A stretch of DNA of 42,314 bases, taken from positions 27,385-69,698 of the forward strand of contig PAOI01000006.1 of assembly GCA_002707985.1 (NCBI GenBank). The letters are read 5' to 3'. The translations under genes and the position numbers were made by a program. The DNA comes from Sphingomonas sp. (GTDB taxonomy: Bacteria; Pseudomonadota; Alphaproteobacteria; Sphingomonadales; Sphingomonadaceae). Positions 9,108 to 18,480 of this stretch are shown piece after piece. The stretch's first letter is position 1. Each line of letters begins with the position of its first letter. The notes under the pieces were generated by a model, which worked only from the letters and a program-made list of their open reading frames with translations, was not told the origin of the DNA and did no database searches.

Positions 9108-9374
9108 ATGGACCGCGAAACCCGCCTGAAGCGCCTGCGCTTTCGCGCCTGGCATCGCGGCACCAAGGAAGCCGATCTGATGATCGGCGGCTTTTTCGAC
9201 CGGCGCCATGCCGATTGGAACGAGGAAGACATTGCCTGGTTCGAGACGTTTCTGGAGGAACAGGATGTCGACATCATGGCCTGGGCGCTGGGCGTGCAGC
9301 CAGTGCCGATCCGCTATGCCGGGCCGATGATGGCGAGCCTCAAGAACGTCAATTACGTGCCGATTGCGGAGTGA
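9108..9374 (+). CDS. sdhE: SdhE, FAD assembly factor for succinate dehydrogenase
   Basis: An 88-residue all-helical protein of the SdhE/Sdh5 (DUF339) family, which helps attach FAD covalently to SdhA. The diagnostic RGxxE motif is RGTKE at residues 17-21, followed by ADLMIGGFF and the tryptophan-rich WNEEDIAWFETFLEEQDVDI region. The ATG at 9108 is preceded by GGAGG at short spacing. As often in alphaproteobacteria, it lies just upstream of a DNA-repair helicase gene (mfd), separated here by a palindromic repeat. Length is normal for the family. Confidence 0.93.
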   Translation: MDRETRLKRLRFRAWHRGTKEADLMIGGFFDRRHADWNEEDIAWFETFLEEQDVDIMAWALGVQPVPIRYAGPMMASLKNVNYVPIAE

Positions 9375-9390
9375 TATCTTCCGGCAAGAT

Positions 9391-9474
9391 CCGTTTGCGC
9401 TGAGCGTTTCTAAGCGCCGTCCTTTTCCCGCCACAGCAAGAAGAACAGTGCTTAGACACGCTCAGCACCAACGG
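9391..9474. repeat. Long imperfect palindromic repeat between sdhE and mfd
   Basis: Two 17-base arms (9399-9415 and 9450-9466) are inverted copies with a single mismatch. The similarity reaches the outer bases as well (CCGTTTG on the left, CAACGG on the right). The 34-base centre is pyrimidine-rich on one side and AAGAAGAAC on the other. This looks like a diverged copy of a dispersed intergenic palindrome that I recall being common in sphingomonads, where typical copies carry GCTGAGCTTGTCGAAGC-like arms. That assignment is from memory. The inverted repeat itself is directly visible. It could also fold in the mfd leader. Confidence 0.7.
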
Positions 9475-9495
9475 GGTTTGTGAAGCGAAGTCACC

Positions 9496-12400
9496 ATGCC
9501 CGACCTTAAGAAGATCCTTTCCGCGAAGAAATCGCTGACGCTCAGCGGCGTCCCCAACGGCTTCCTTCCCTGGCTGCTCGCCGATCTGGCGCGTGCGGGG
9601 CAGAATGCCGTCTATATCGCGCCGGACGAGACCGCGATGCGCGCGGTTGCGGGGACCGCGCCCTATTTCGCGCCGGATCTTGAGGTCATTGCCTATCCGG
9701 CATGGGATTGCCTTCCCTATGACCGCGCCTCACCGACGCTGCGCGTCATGTCGGAGCGGCTGGCCGCGCTCCATGCGCTGCAACAGTCGGCCAAGAAGCC
9801 GCGGTTGATCGTCACCACCGTCAATGCCGCCAGCCAGCGCACGCTGACGCGGTTTCGCGTGCGGCAATTGGTGGCAAAGCTGGCGCCCAACGAGCGCATC
9901 TCGCTCGACCGGCTTTCAGCGCTGCTGCAATCCAACGGCTATGTCCGCGTCGATACCGTGAACGATGCGGGTGAATTTGCCGTACGCGGCGGGCTGGTCG
10001 ACCTGTTTCCCAGCGGCTCCGAACAGGCGCTGCGGCTCGATTTCTTCGGCGACGAGATCGAAAGCGTGCGGACCTTTGATCCGTCGGACCAGCGGACGAC
10101 CGGGCGGGTCGATGGCTTTACCCTGCTCCCCGCTTCGGAAGCCTTGCTCGACGAAGACAGCGTCAAGCGCTTCCGCAGCCGCTATCGCGAACTGTTCGGC
10201 GCAACCGCGACCGGCGATCCGCTCTATCAGGCGGTTTCGGACGGACGGCGGCTGGCCGGAATGGAACATTGGCTACCGCTGTTCGAGGAGCGGCTCGAAA
10301 CGCTGTTCGATCATCTGCCCGACGACGCCACCATCGTGCGCGACGCCAATGCGGCCGGTGCAGCAGAAGCGCGGTTCGAAGCCGTCGCCGATTATCACGC
10401 CAATCGCCTGCGCGCCCAGTCGAGCGATCCGGGCAGCTATCGCCCGCTCAAGCAGGAAGCGCTCTATCTGCTCCCCGATCAATGGGCAGCGGCGCTGGAG
10501 GAAGCGGCGGCGCCCCTCGTCAGCCCGTTTCACGAGCCGGAAAGCGACACCGTGCTGGATTTCGCCGTCGATGGCCCGCGCGATTTCGCGCCGGAACGTG
10601 CCTCGGGCACCAACGTCTATGAAGCCGTTGTTTCGCACATCGCAAGCCTGCGCAAACAGGGCCGCAAACCGGTACTGGCCAGCTATTCGGTCGGCGCGCG
10701 CGAACGGCTTTCCGGGCTGCTTGCCGATCATGGCCTGACCGGCGCGATCCCCGCCGATGGCTGGCAGGAAGCGCTGGGCGCTGCCGGCAAAGGTGTGGCG
10801 CTGACCGTCCTGCCCCTCGATCACGGCTTTACCAGCGCCGATGTGGCGGTGCTGACCGAGCAGGACATGCTGGGCGATCGTCTCGTCCGGCGGCGCAAGC
10901 GGCGCAAATCCGCCGATGCGTTCCTGAGCGAACTGGCGACGCTTTCGCCCGGCGATCTGGTGGTTCATGCCGATCACGGCATTGGCCGCTATGAGGGGCT
11001 GACGTCGATCCCGGTCGGGCAAAGCCCGCATGACTGCGTGGCGCTGACCTATGCCGGAGGCGACAAGCTCTACGTTCCGGTCGAAAATCTCGAAGTGCTG
11101 TCGCGCTATGGCGCGTCGGAAGAAAATACTCCGCTCGACAAGCTGGGCGGCGAGGCATGGCAGCGCCGCAAGAGCCGGATGAAGGAGCGCATCCGCGAAA
11201 TCGCGGGGGAACTGATCGCAACGGCGGCACAGCGCGCGTTGCGTCAGGCCGATGTCGCCGAACCCGATCACTCGGGCTATCCCGCCTTTGTCGATCGTTT
11301 CCCGTTCGAGGAGACCGAGGATCAGGACCGCGCGATCGGCGAAGTGATCGACGATCTGGGCGCGGGCAAGCCGATGGACCGGCTGGTCGTCGGTGACGTT
11401 GGCTTCGGCAAGACCGAAGTGGCGCTGCGCGCCGCCTTTGTCGCGGCAATGGCGGGGATGCAGGTAGCGGTGGTCTGTCCCACCACCCTGCTCGCGCGCC
11501 AGCACCACATGAACTTCACCCAACGGTTCGACGGCTTCCCGATCAAGGTCGGGCGGCTGTCGCGCCTTGTGCCCGCCGCAGAGGCCAAGGCGACGAAGGA
11601 AGGCATTGCCGACGGTACGATCGATATCGTCGTCGGCACGCATGCGATCCTGGCCAAGGGCATCGATTTCAAGCGGCTGGGGCTGGTGATCGTCGACGAG
11701 GAACAGCGTTTCGGCGTCACCCACAAGGAACGGCTGAAGGGGATGAAGGCCGATGTCCATGTCCTCACCCTCACCGCCACGCCGATCCCGCGCACGCTGC
11801 AAATGGCGATGAGCGGGATTCGCGAGCTTTCGGTGATCCAGACGCCGCCGGTCGACCGTCTGGCGGTGCGGACCTATGTCATGCCCTGGGACCCTGTGGT
11901 GCTGCGCGAGGCGCTGCTGCGCGAACATTATCGCGGGGGTCAGGCCTATTTCGTCACCCCGCGTATTGCCGACCTGCCCGACATCGAAACCTTCCTTCGC
12001 GAGGAAGTCCCCGAAATCAAATATGTCGTCGCCCACGGCCAGATGAGCCCCAGCGAAGTCGAAGAGCGGATGTCGGCATTTTACGACAAACGCTATGACG
12101 TGCTGGTATCGACGACCATCGTCGAAAGCGGGCTCGACATTCCTTCGGCCAATACGATGATCATCAACCGCGCCGATCGCTTCGGCCTCGCCCAGCTATA
12201 CCAGCTGCGCGGGCGCGTCGGCCGAGCGAAAACGCGCGCCTATGCCTATTTCACGACCGCGCCGGAACGGATGATGACCGAAGCAGCCGAAAAGCGGCTC
12301 AAGGTGCTGTCCGACCTCGACAGTCTGGGCGCGGGATTTCAACTCGCCAGCCACGATCTGGATATACGCGGCGCGGGCAATCTGCTCGGCGACGAACAAT

Positions 12401-12951
12401 CCGGGCATATCAAGGAAGTCGGCTACGAACTCTATCAGTCAATGCTCGAAGAGGCGATCCTCGACGCCAAGGCGGGCGGTATCGCAAGCGATCGGCCGAA
12501 GGATTTCTCGCCGCAGATCACGGTCGATGCGCCGATCCTGATCCCGGAGGAATATGTCCCCGACCTCGACCTGCGCATGGGGCTGTATCGCCGCCTCAAC
12601 GAAGTCGATGACAAGGCCGGGATTGAGGCGTTCGCCGCCGAGTTGATCGACCGGTTCGGCAAATTGCCCGAGCCCACCGAGAATCTGCTCCAACTGATCG
12701 AGGCCAAGCTCAACGCCAAAAAGGCGTGCATCGCCAAGATCGATGTCGGGCCGAAGGGCGCTCTGGTCAGCTTCCACAACGACCGCTTCCCCAATGTCGA
12801 CGGCCTGCTCGCCTATGTCGCGCGGCTGGAGGGAACGGCCAAGCTGCGCCCTGACATGAAGCTGGCGATCAGCCGTGGCTGGGCGACGCCAAAAGCGCGC
12901 CTGAATGGGGCGGTACAACTGTCACGAGGGCTGGCCAAGGCGGCAGCCTGA
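9496..12951 (+). CDS. mfd: Transcription-repair coupling factor
   Basis: A full-length 1151-residue Mfd. It removes RNA polymerase stalled at lesions and recruits UvrA. The UvrB-like N-terminal modules come first (about residues 1-350, with YPAWDCLPYDRASPT). The RNA-polymerase-interacting domain follows (DLVVHADHGIGRYEG near 490), then a RecG-like motor with Walker A GDVGFGKTE at about 632-640, DEEQRFG near 735 and TLTATPIPRTLQ. The second RecA lobe has STTIVESGLDIPSANT and QLRGRVGRAKTRAYAYF, and the C-terminal TRCF domain closes it. No key motif is missing. The ATG at 9496 has only a weak upstream ribosome site. Confidence 0.97.
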   Translation: MPDLKKILSAKKSLTLSGVPNGFLPWLLADLARAGQNAVYIAPDETAMRAVAGTAPYFAPDLEVIAYPAWDCLPYDRASPTLRVMSERLAALHALQQSAKKPRLIVTTVNAASQRTLTRFRVRQLVAKLAPNERISLDRLSALLQSNGYVRVDTVNDAGEFAVRGGLVDLFPSGSEQALRLDFFGDEIESVRTFDPSDQRTTGRVDGFTLLPASEALLDEDSVKRFRSRYRELFGATATGDPLYQAVSDGRRLAGMEHWLPLFEERLETLFDHLPDDATIVRDANAAGAAEARFEAVADYHANRLRAQSSDPGSYRPLKQEALYLLPDQWAAALEEAAAPLVSPFHEPESDTVLDFAVDGPRDFAPERASGTNVYEAVVSHIASLRKQGRKPVLASYSVGARERLSGLLADHGLTGAIPADGWQEALGAAGKGVALTVLPLDHGFTSADVAVLTEQDMLGDRLVRRRKRRKSADAFLSELATLSPGDLVVHADHGIGRYEGLTSIPVGQSPHDCVALTYAGGDKLYVPVENLEVLSRYGASEENTPLDKLGGEAWQRRKSRMKERIREIAGELIATAAQRALRQADVAEPDHSGYPAFVDRFPFEETEDQDRAIGEVIDDLGAGKPMDRLVVGDVGFGKTEVALRAAFVAAMAGMQVAVVCPTTLLARQHHMNFTQRFDGFPIKVGRLSRLVPAAEAKATKEGIADGTIDIVVGTHAILAKGIDFKRLGLVIVDEEQRFGVTHKERLKGMKADVHVLTLTATPIPRTLQMAMSGIRELSVIQTPPVDRLAVRTYVMPWDPVVLREALLREHYRGGQAYFVTPRIADLPDIETFLREEVPEIKYVVAHGQMSPSEVEERMSAFYDKRYDVLVSTTIVESGLDIPSANTMIINRADRFGLAQLYQLRGRVGRAKTRAYAYFTTAPERMMTEAAEKRLKVLSDLDSLGAGFQLASHDLDIRGAGNLLGDEQSGHIKEVGYELYQSMLEEAILDAKAGGIASDRPKDFSPQITVDAPILIPEEYVPDLDLRMGLYRRLNEVDDKAGIEAFAAELIDRFGKLPEPTENLLQLIEAKLNAKKACIAKIDVGPKGALVSFHNDRFPNVDGLLAYVARLEGTAKLRPDMKLAISRGWATPKARLNGAVQLSRGLAKAAA

Positions 12952-13080
12952 CCGCCGCGTCGGCAAGATCGCAGGACCAATAGCCGACGTTTCGAAATAT
13001 TATTTGCGCCTTCCCCCCCGGTTTCTCCAATCCTCTAATATGCTCAGATTGAACATCGTCATATTGGATAGGATCATCAC

Positions 13081-14544
13081 GTGACGGAAAGCTTGGAATC
13101 GCGCCTCGCATTCATCGAAATGGATGAAAAACAACGCGAAGACCTTCGTGCAGCACGTTCCATCGTCGAAAAGTCGCTCGGGCCTGCGCTGGACCGATTT
13201 TACGCGCGTGCAGCCGCCACTCCCGAAACCGCACGCTTCTTTCGGGACAAGGCGCATATCGCGCACGCGCGCCGGGCGCAGGAACATCACTGGGTCCGCC
13301 TGTCCGAAGCGAAGTTCGATCAATCCTATCTGGAAAGCGTGCGACGCATCGGTTCGACCCATGCCCGGATCGGGCTGGAACCACGCTGGTATGTCGGCAG
13401 CTATGCGTTGCTTCTGGAAGGATTGATCCGCGGCACGATCCGCGCGCTTCCCTGGTGGCGCCGCGCCCTCTCGCTGTTCCGCGGCCAGTCGCCCTCCGAT
13501 GCCGCCGCCGCGCTGGCCAAGGCCGCACTGCTCGACATGGAGCTTTCGCTCTCGATCTATTTCGAGGAAGCACAGACCGAGCGCGAGGCCGCAGTGGCCA
13601 AGCTCGCCGATGGGCTGTCGGCATTGGCGGAAGGCGACCTCAGCGACGATCTCAGCGGCCTTCCCGAGAGCTTCGCGCTTCTCGAACGTGCTTTCAACGA
13701 TACGCTCGCCAAGATGCGTACGATGATCGGCGCGGTGAGCGACGGCGCGCGACGGATCGATTCGGGTATTCGGGAAATCAGCACGGCATCGGCCGATCTT
13801 GCTCGCCGCACCGAAAGCAATGCGGCCAATCTGGAAGAAACCAGCGCCGCCATCACGCAGATGGATACGCGCCTGAAGGCGACTGCCGAAGCCGCGAACG
13901 CCACTGTCGGCCGCGCCGACAAGGCGATCAACACCGTCAGCAGCGGCCGTGCGATCGCCGATCAGGCGGTGCAGGCGATGGGCCGCGTATCGGAAAGCGC
14001 CGAAGGCATCGACAGCGTGATCGAGGGGCTCGACAAGATCGCGTTCCAGACGCGCGTGCTGGCGATGAACGCTGCGGTCGAGGCCGGGCGCGCCGGTGAA
14101 GCGGGCCGTGGTTTCGCGGTCGTGGCCGACCTGGTCTCCGCGCTGGCGATGCGCGCCGAGGAGGAAGCCGGGCGCGCCCGCGATCAGCTGACCGCCACCC
14201 AGACCGACATCGTCTCGGCAGTGGACATGGTGCAGAAAGTCGACGGCGCGCTTTCCGACATCTCCAACGATGTCCGCGAAGTGCATGAGCTGTTGGGCAG
14301 CATGGCCACCGACAATGGTGCCCAGGCGTCGGCGATCACCGAAATCTCCGCTGCGATCGGCACGATGGATCAGTCGACTCAGCAAAACGCAGCGATGGTC
14401 GAGGAAACCTCAGCCGCGGCGCGTTCGCTCGAAGGCGAAGTGCACACGCTCAACCAATATGCTTCGGCCTTCACCCTCGAATCCGGCGGTGTCCGCCCCG
14501 CTATGATGAAATCACCGGCGCAGGAAAGGCGCATGCTCCACTAA
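13081..14544 (+). CDS. Globin-coupled methyl-accepting chemotaxis protein
   Basis: A soluble 487-residue chemoreceptor. Residues 1-165 form a protoglobin sensor: H94 in STHARIGLEPRWYVGSY is the expected proximal haem ligand, with W103/Y104 as the conserved pair, so the protein probably senses oxygen or another haem ligand. There is no membrane helix. A HAMP-like linker (about 173-212) leads to a signalling domain (about 220-465). The hairpin tip, residues 319-356, reads IAFQTRVLAMNAAVEAGRAG then VVADLVSALA, which differs from the standard QTNLLALN and ADEVRxLA at N to R, E to L (351) and R to S (353). Translation starts at a GTG. No che or flagellar genes are nearby. Confidence 0.9.
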   Translation: MTESLESRLAFIEMDEKQREDLRAARSIVEKSLGPALDRFYARAAATPETARFFRDKAHIAHARRAQEHHWVRLSEAKFDQSYLESVRRIGSTHARIGLEPRWYVGSYALLLEGLIRGTIRALPWWRRALSLFRGQSPSDAAAALAKAALLDMELSLSIYFEEAQTEREAAVAKLADGLSALAEGDLSDDLSGLPESFALLERAFNDTLAKMRTMIGAVSDGARRIDSGIREISTASADLARRTESNAANLEETSAAITQMDTRLKATAEAANATVGRADKAINTVSSGRAIADQAVQAMGRVSESAEGIDSVIEGLDKIAFQTRVLAMNAAVEAGRAGEAGRGFAVVADLVSALAMRAEEEAGRARDQLTATQTDIVSAVDMVQKVDGALSDISNDVREVHELLGSMATDNGAQASAITEISAAIGTMDQSTQQNAAMVEETSAAARSLEGEVHTLNQYASAFTLESGGVRPAMMKSPAQERRMLH

Positions 14545-14578
14545 GGGCGTCGCAACGAACGCTGCGCCGCGCGAAGGA

Positions 14579-16540
14579 TCATCCTTCGACGCGGCGTAGC
14601 AGCGCCAAGACGTCGAGCGGTTCGGCAAACAGGAAACCCTGCACATATTGGCAGCCTTCCTTTGCCAGCAGTTCGAGCTGTTCCTCGGTCTCCACGCCTT
14701 CCGCAATCACGGTCAGGCCCAGCGAACGCGCCATATCGATGACTCCGCGCACCACCACCCGGTCACGCGGGCTGCCGGCAATATCCTGCGACAGCTTCTT
14801 GTCGATCTTCAGATAATCGAGCGGCAGCGCCTTGAGATAGGCGAGACTGGAATAGCCGGTTCCGAAATCGTCGATCGCGACGCGGCAGCCGGCGGTGCGC
14901 AGCTCGGCAAGCAGCCGCGCCGCTTCGCCAAGCTCTTCCATGATGCTGCCTTCGGTTATTTCGATCGTCAGGCGGCTGCGTGGAAACCCGCTAGCGTCGA
15001 TCCGTCCCAGCAGCCGGTCGGCAAAGTCGGGGCGCCCGACATCCTCCGCCGTGACGTTGATCGAAAGCCGCAGATCCTTGAGCGCGACCGGCCAGGCGGC
15101 GGCGATGGCAAGCGCGCGCGCCTGAACATGTTCGGAAAGCGCCGGGCCCATCTCCGCACGCGCCGCCGCCGCAAAGAGGGTTTCGGCGCCGATTTCGCCG
15201 CGCTGGGGATGATTCCAGCGCGCCAGTGCCTCTGCACCGGCGATCCGCCCTGTCGACGCCGCAACCTGTGGCTGAAACAGGATCGCAATCTCGTCGCGGT
15301 CGATCGCGCCGCGAATATCCGCCGCCAGCTGGTCGAGCGGCTGCACATCCTGTTCGCCTCCCTCGATCAGCTTCTCGCTGATGCGGCGGAGCAGTTCCGA
15401 AGCCCCCTCGCCCGCCGCGCTGTCCGCCTGAACGATCCGCGCCGACAGCGAAATCACGCCGTTACCGGTCAGGAAAGGCCGGGACAGCGCATCGACCAGC
15501 GCCGCCCGCGCCGATTCGAGCGCAGCCGGCCCCGTCTCGGTAACGGCGATCAGAAATTCCGGACCGCCCATCCTCGCGACGATCGCGGCCTTGCCCAACT
15601 GCGCACGCGCGGCTTCGTCGACGCGTCGTCCGACCGCGTTCAGCAGGCTGTCTCCGATCAAACGGCCATGGGCATCGTTGACCGTTTCAAAGCGATCGAG
15701 CGCAATCAGCAACAGGCTGACGCGTTTGCCTTCATCCAGCCGCCGTGCGATCCAGCGCCCGGCGCCCGCGGCATCGCGCGCATCGTGCAATGCCTCGCGC
15801 ACTGCGGCACCGGCATCGGGCGTCAGGCCGAGCGGTTCGACCAGCGCGTGCAACCGCCTTGTCCGCGCATCATATTGCAGATGCTCGACAACGCGCCCCA
15901 CGCCCTTCAGCTCATGCGCAAAGGCGGTGGAGGGGGCCGAATCGGTGAGGCGGCGAAACGCGGCCCGCGCAAGCGCGACATCGTCGCCATCGAGTTGACG
16001 CAGACAGGCCCATGGGTTCGTCGTGACCGGAAGGTCGAGCAGATTGGCCAGCGCGGGCGTCAGCTGAAGCGAGCGTAACGCGGGATCCCAGCGCCAGCCC
16101 AGCGGCTCGACAGCGCGCGTTTCCCGCCGTTCCCAGCCGCCGGCGCGCGCGACATAGCGTTCGGCAAAGCGCAACGCATGCGCCAGCTCGGTCTCACGCA
16201 TCGGGCTGGTCAGGAAATGGCTTGCGCCGGCGGACAGGAAATCGCCCAGCCGTCCGATATCGCCGCGCGACACCAGCACCAGCAACGCCGCGCCATTGGC
16301 GGACACAACAGCGCCCAGTTCGCGCGTCGCGGCCAGCCCCTCTTCCAATGCGCCTCGCGCATCGACCAGCGCGATTGCCGCGCCGCTCGCCAGGAAACGG
16401 CGCGCGACGCCATCGGCGCGCCGCGCACCGACCACGCGCCATCCGGCATTCGCGGTTACCGCCGCCAGCTCGTCACGCTGACGAAAGGAAAGCAGGAACA
16501 GGGGCGCCCCCACCGGCGCCGCAGGATCGCGGTCGTTCAT
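14579..16540 (-). CDS. Composite GGDEF/EAL protein, probable c-di-GMP phosphodiesterase
   Basis: A 653-residue cytoplasmic protein. Residues about 10-125 resemble a receiver domain (ALVDARG with a possible phospho-Asp, then AGASHFLTSPM), but the conserved Lys of the last strand is replaced, so it is probably degenerate. A PAS-like stretch follows. The GGDEF domain has GGPEF at 325-329, a Pro in place of the catalytic-site Asp, so cyclase activity is unlikely. The EAL domain is intact: EAL at 437-439, SINVTAEDV, LTIEITE, AIDDFGTGYSSL, KIDK and IAEGVETEEQ. I chose the ATG at 16538-16540 because AGAGGG lies just before it; the open frame extends 17 codons further. It is divergent from moaA. Confidence 0.88.
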   Translation of the reverse strand: MNDRDPAAPVGAPLFLLSFRQRDELAAVTANAGWRVVGARRADGVARRFLASGAAIALVDARGALEEGLAATRELGAVVSANGAALLVLVSRGDIGRLGDFLSAGASHFLTSPMRETELAHALRFAERYVARAGGWERRETRAVEPLGWRWDPALRSLQLTPALANLLDLPVTTNPWACLRQLDGDDVALARAAFRRLTDSAPSTAFAHELKGVGRVVEHLQYDARTRRLHALVEPLGLTPDAGAAVREALHDARDAAGAGRWIARRLDEGKRVSLLLIALDRFETVNDAHGRLIGDSLLNAVGRRVDEAARAQLGKAAIVARMGGPEFLIAVTETGPAALESARAALVDALSRPFLTGNGVISLSARIVQADSAAGEGASELLRRISEKLIEGGEQDVQPLDQLAADIRGAIDRDEIAILFQPQVAASTGRIAGAEALARWNHPQRGEIGAETLFAAAARAEMGPALSEHVQARALAIAAAWPVALKDLRLSINVTAEDVGRPDFADRLLGRIDASGFPRSRLTIEITEGSIMEELGEAARLLAELRTAGCRVAIDDFGTGYSSLAYLKALPLDYLKIDKKLSQDIAGSPRDRVVVRGVIDMARSLGLTVIAEGVETEEQLELLAKEGCQYVQGFLFAEPLDVLALLRRVEG

Positions 16541-16646
16541 CGTCCCTCTTATTGCGCGTCGCGACGCCGCTGTCTCCCTCCGTAATGACATGGCCCCCGC
16601 AACGCCGGGCTTGCCGCAAAGGTCGCGAACCCCTAGCTCCTTGGCG

Positions 16647-17645
16647 ATGGCATGCGCCCCAACCCTGATCGATGTCCATGGTCGCCGGATCAGCTATCTG
16701 CGCATTTCGGTGACCGACCGGTGCGATTTGCGTTGCCGCTATTGCATGGCGGAGGAAATGACCTTCCTGCCGCGCAGCGAAATCCTCAGCCTTGAAGAAA
16801 TGGCGCTGATCGCCGAGCGCTTCATTGCGCGCGGCACGACGAAGATCCGGCTGACCGGCGGCGAACCGCTGGTGCGGCGCGACATGATCGATCTGGTCCA
16901 GCGACTGGGCGACAGCATCGGCAGCGGCCTCGACGAACTGACGATGACGTCGAACGGCACCCGGCTGGCAAAACATGCCGTCGCGCTAGCCGATGCGGGA
17001 ATGCGCCGGATCAATATCAGCCTCGACAGCCGCGATCCGGAAACATTCCGCCACATCACGCGGCATGGCGACATCGCGCAGGTGCTCGACGGCGTCGCGG
17101 CAGCACAGGACGCGGGATTGCGCGTCAAGATCAACATGGTCGCGCTTCGCGGCCTGAACGACCGGGAAATCGCACCGATGCTGCGCTGGTGCGTCGAACA
17201 GGATCTCGATCTCACGCTCATTGAAACCATGCCGCTCGGCGCGGTCGAGGCAGATCGCGCCGATCATTTCCTGCCGCTGACCGACGTGCTCGCGGACCTG
17301 CGCGAGCAGTTCGATCTGGAACGCGACGATCATCGCAGCGGCGGCCCGGCGCGCTATTGGCGGGTGCAGGGCAGCGGTACGCGGCTCGGGCTGATTTCGC
17401 CGCTCACGGCAAATTTCTGCGACGGGTGCAATCGCGTGCGCCTGACGACCGAAGGCAAGCTCTATCTCTGCCTCGGCCATGAAGCGCATGTCGATCTGAA
17501 ACAGGCGATTCGCGAAGGCGGGCTTGCCGCCGTCGACGATGCGCTGGACGCGGCGTTGAACATCAAGCCGCGTCGGCATGATTTCAGTGTCGAGCGTGGC
17601 TCTGCTCCGGCGGTTGCGCGCCATATGAGCGTCACCGGCGGATGA
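16647..17645 (+). CDS. moaA: GTP 3',8-cyclase (molybdenum cofactor biosynthesis protein A)
   Basis: A radical SAM enzyme of about 333 residues catalysing the first step of molybdopterin synthesis from GTP. The N-terminal cluster motif is CDLRCRYC (CxxxCxxC) right after RISVTDR. The C-terminal second [4Fe-4S] site is FCDGCNRVR with a third Cys 13 residues on (YLCLG). RLTGGEPLVRRD and ISLDSRDPETF are the SAM and substrate strands, and the chain ends in the conserved GG (SVTGG). The frame opens at 16590, but the extra 19 residues look non-native; MACAPTLIDVHGRRISYLRI is the family start. Its stop overlaps the nadK start (ATGA). Confidence 0.94.
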   Translation: MACAPTLIDVHGRRISYLRISVTDRCDLRCRYCMAEEMTFLPRSEILSLEEMALIAERFIARGTTKIRLTGGEPLVRRDMIDLVQRLGDSIGSGLDELTMTSNGTRLAKHAVALADAGMRRINISLDSRDPETFRHITRHGDIAQVLDGVAAAQDAGLRVKINMVALRGLNDREIAPMLRWCVEQDLDLTLIETMPLGAVEADRADHFLPLTDVLADLREQFDLERDDHRSGGPARYWRVQGSGTRLGLISPLTANFCDGCNRVRLTTEGKLYLCLGHEAHVDLKQAIREGGLAAVDDALDAALNIKPRRHDFSVERGSAPAVARHMSVTGG

Positions 17646-18412
17646 ACAAGGCCTGCGCACTGGTCGCCTCGCCGGTCAAATCGGCGCAACTGGCTGCGGC
17701 CGAGCTGCACGAGGCGCTCGACTGGGTGCCGATCGAGGAAGCCGAGATGATCGTCGCGCTGGGCGGCGACGGTTTCATGCTCCAGACGCTGCATGCGATG
17801 CTAGAGCGACGGCGGCTCGTGCCGGTGTTCGGCATGAACCTGGGCACGGTCGGCTTCCTGATGAACGAATGGCGGTTCGACGGTCTGGTCGAACGGCTGC
17901 AGCGCGCCCGCCCGTTCCGTGTATCGCCGCTTACGATGACCGCCGTGACGATCGACAATGAGCAGTTCGTCCTGCCCGCGATCAACGAAGTGTCGCTGCT
18001 CCGCGAAACGCGCCAGACAGCCAAGATCGAAGTGACGGTGAACGACCGGGTCGTCCTGCCCGAACTGGTATGCGACGGCCTGCTGGTCGCGACGCCCGCC
18101 GGATCGACAGCCTATAACCTGTCCGCGCACGGCCCGATCCTGCCGCTCGCATCGGGGCTGCTCGCGCTGACCCCGATCAGCCCGTTCCGCCCGCGGCGGT
18201 GGCGCGGCGCGCTGCTGCCCGATCGGACACGGATCGGCATGCGCGTGCTCGAACCCGCCAAACGCCCGGTGAGCGCAGTGGCCGACCAGCGCGAAATCCG
18301 CGACGTCGCGCGCGTCGATGTCGCGGTCGATCAGATGCGCGATCTGACGCTGTTGTTCGATCCCGAGCATGCGCTGGACGACCGCATCACGATGGAACAG
18401 TTCATTTCCTGA
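17642..18412 (+). CDS. nadK: NAD kinase
   Basis: A 256-residue ATP-NAD kinase that makes NADP. The diagnostic GGDG is at 41-44 (ALGGDGFML, D43 being the general base). NE at 115-116 and the conserved ATPAGSTAYNLSAHGPILP at about 150-168 complete the nucleotide site. The chain is of normal length for short alphaproteobacterial forms. Its ATG overlaps the moaA stop codon in an ATGA, so the two are translationally coupled. The end of the gene is 68 bp before the tRNA-Asn pair. Confidence 0.95.
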   Translation: MNKACALVASPVKSAQLAAAELHEALDWVPIEEAEMIVALGGDGFMLQTLHAMLERRRLVPVFGMNLGTVGFLMNEWRFDGLVERLQRARPFRVSPLTMTAVTIDNEQFVLPAINEVSLLRETRQTAKIEVTVNDRVVLPELVCDGLLVATPAGSTAYNLSAHGPILPLASGLLALTPISPFRPRRWRGALLPDRTRIGMRVLEPAKRPVSAVADQREIRDVARVDVAVDQMRDLTLLFDPEHALDDRITMEQFIS

Positions 18413-18480
18413 GCCTACGTCCGCGCGGGGGCTTGCATCGCATGGCAACCGCTCTTATTGGACCCCGCCTACGGCGCTGT

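Noticed and set aside
6937..9129. A 730-codon open frame on the plus strand opposite recG.
   Set aside because: It runs antisense to an intact RecG and has the His/Arg/Asp-rich composition of a GC-driven shadow frame. It shows no domain or ribosome site.
12958..12989. A 7-bp inverted repeat after mfd as a possible terminator.
   Set aside because: The loop is 18 bases and there is no T-run directly after the stem, so it is too weak to call.
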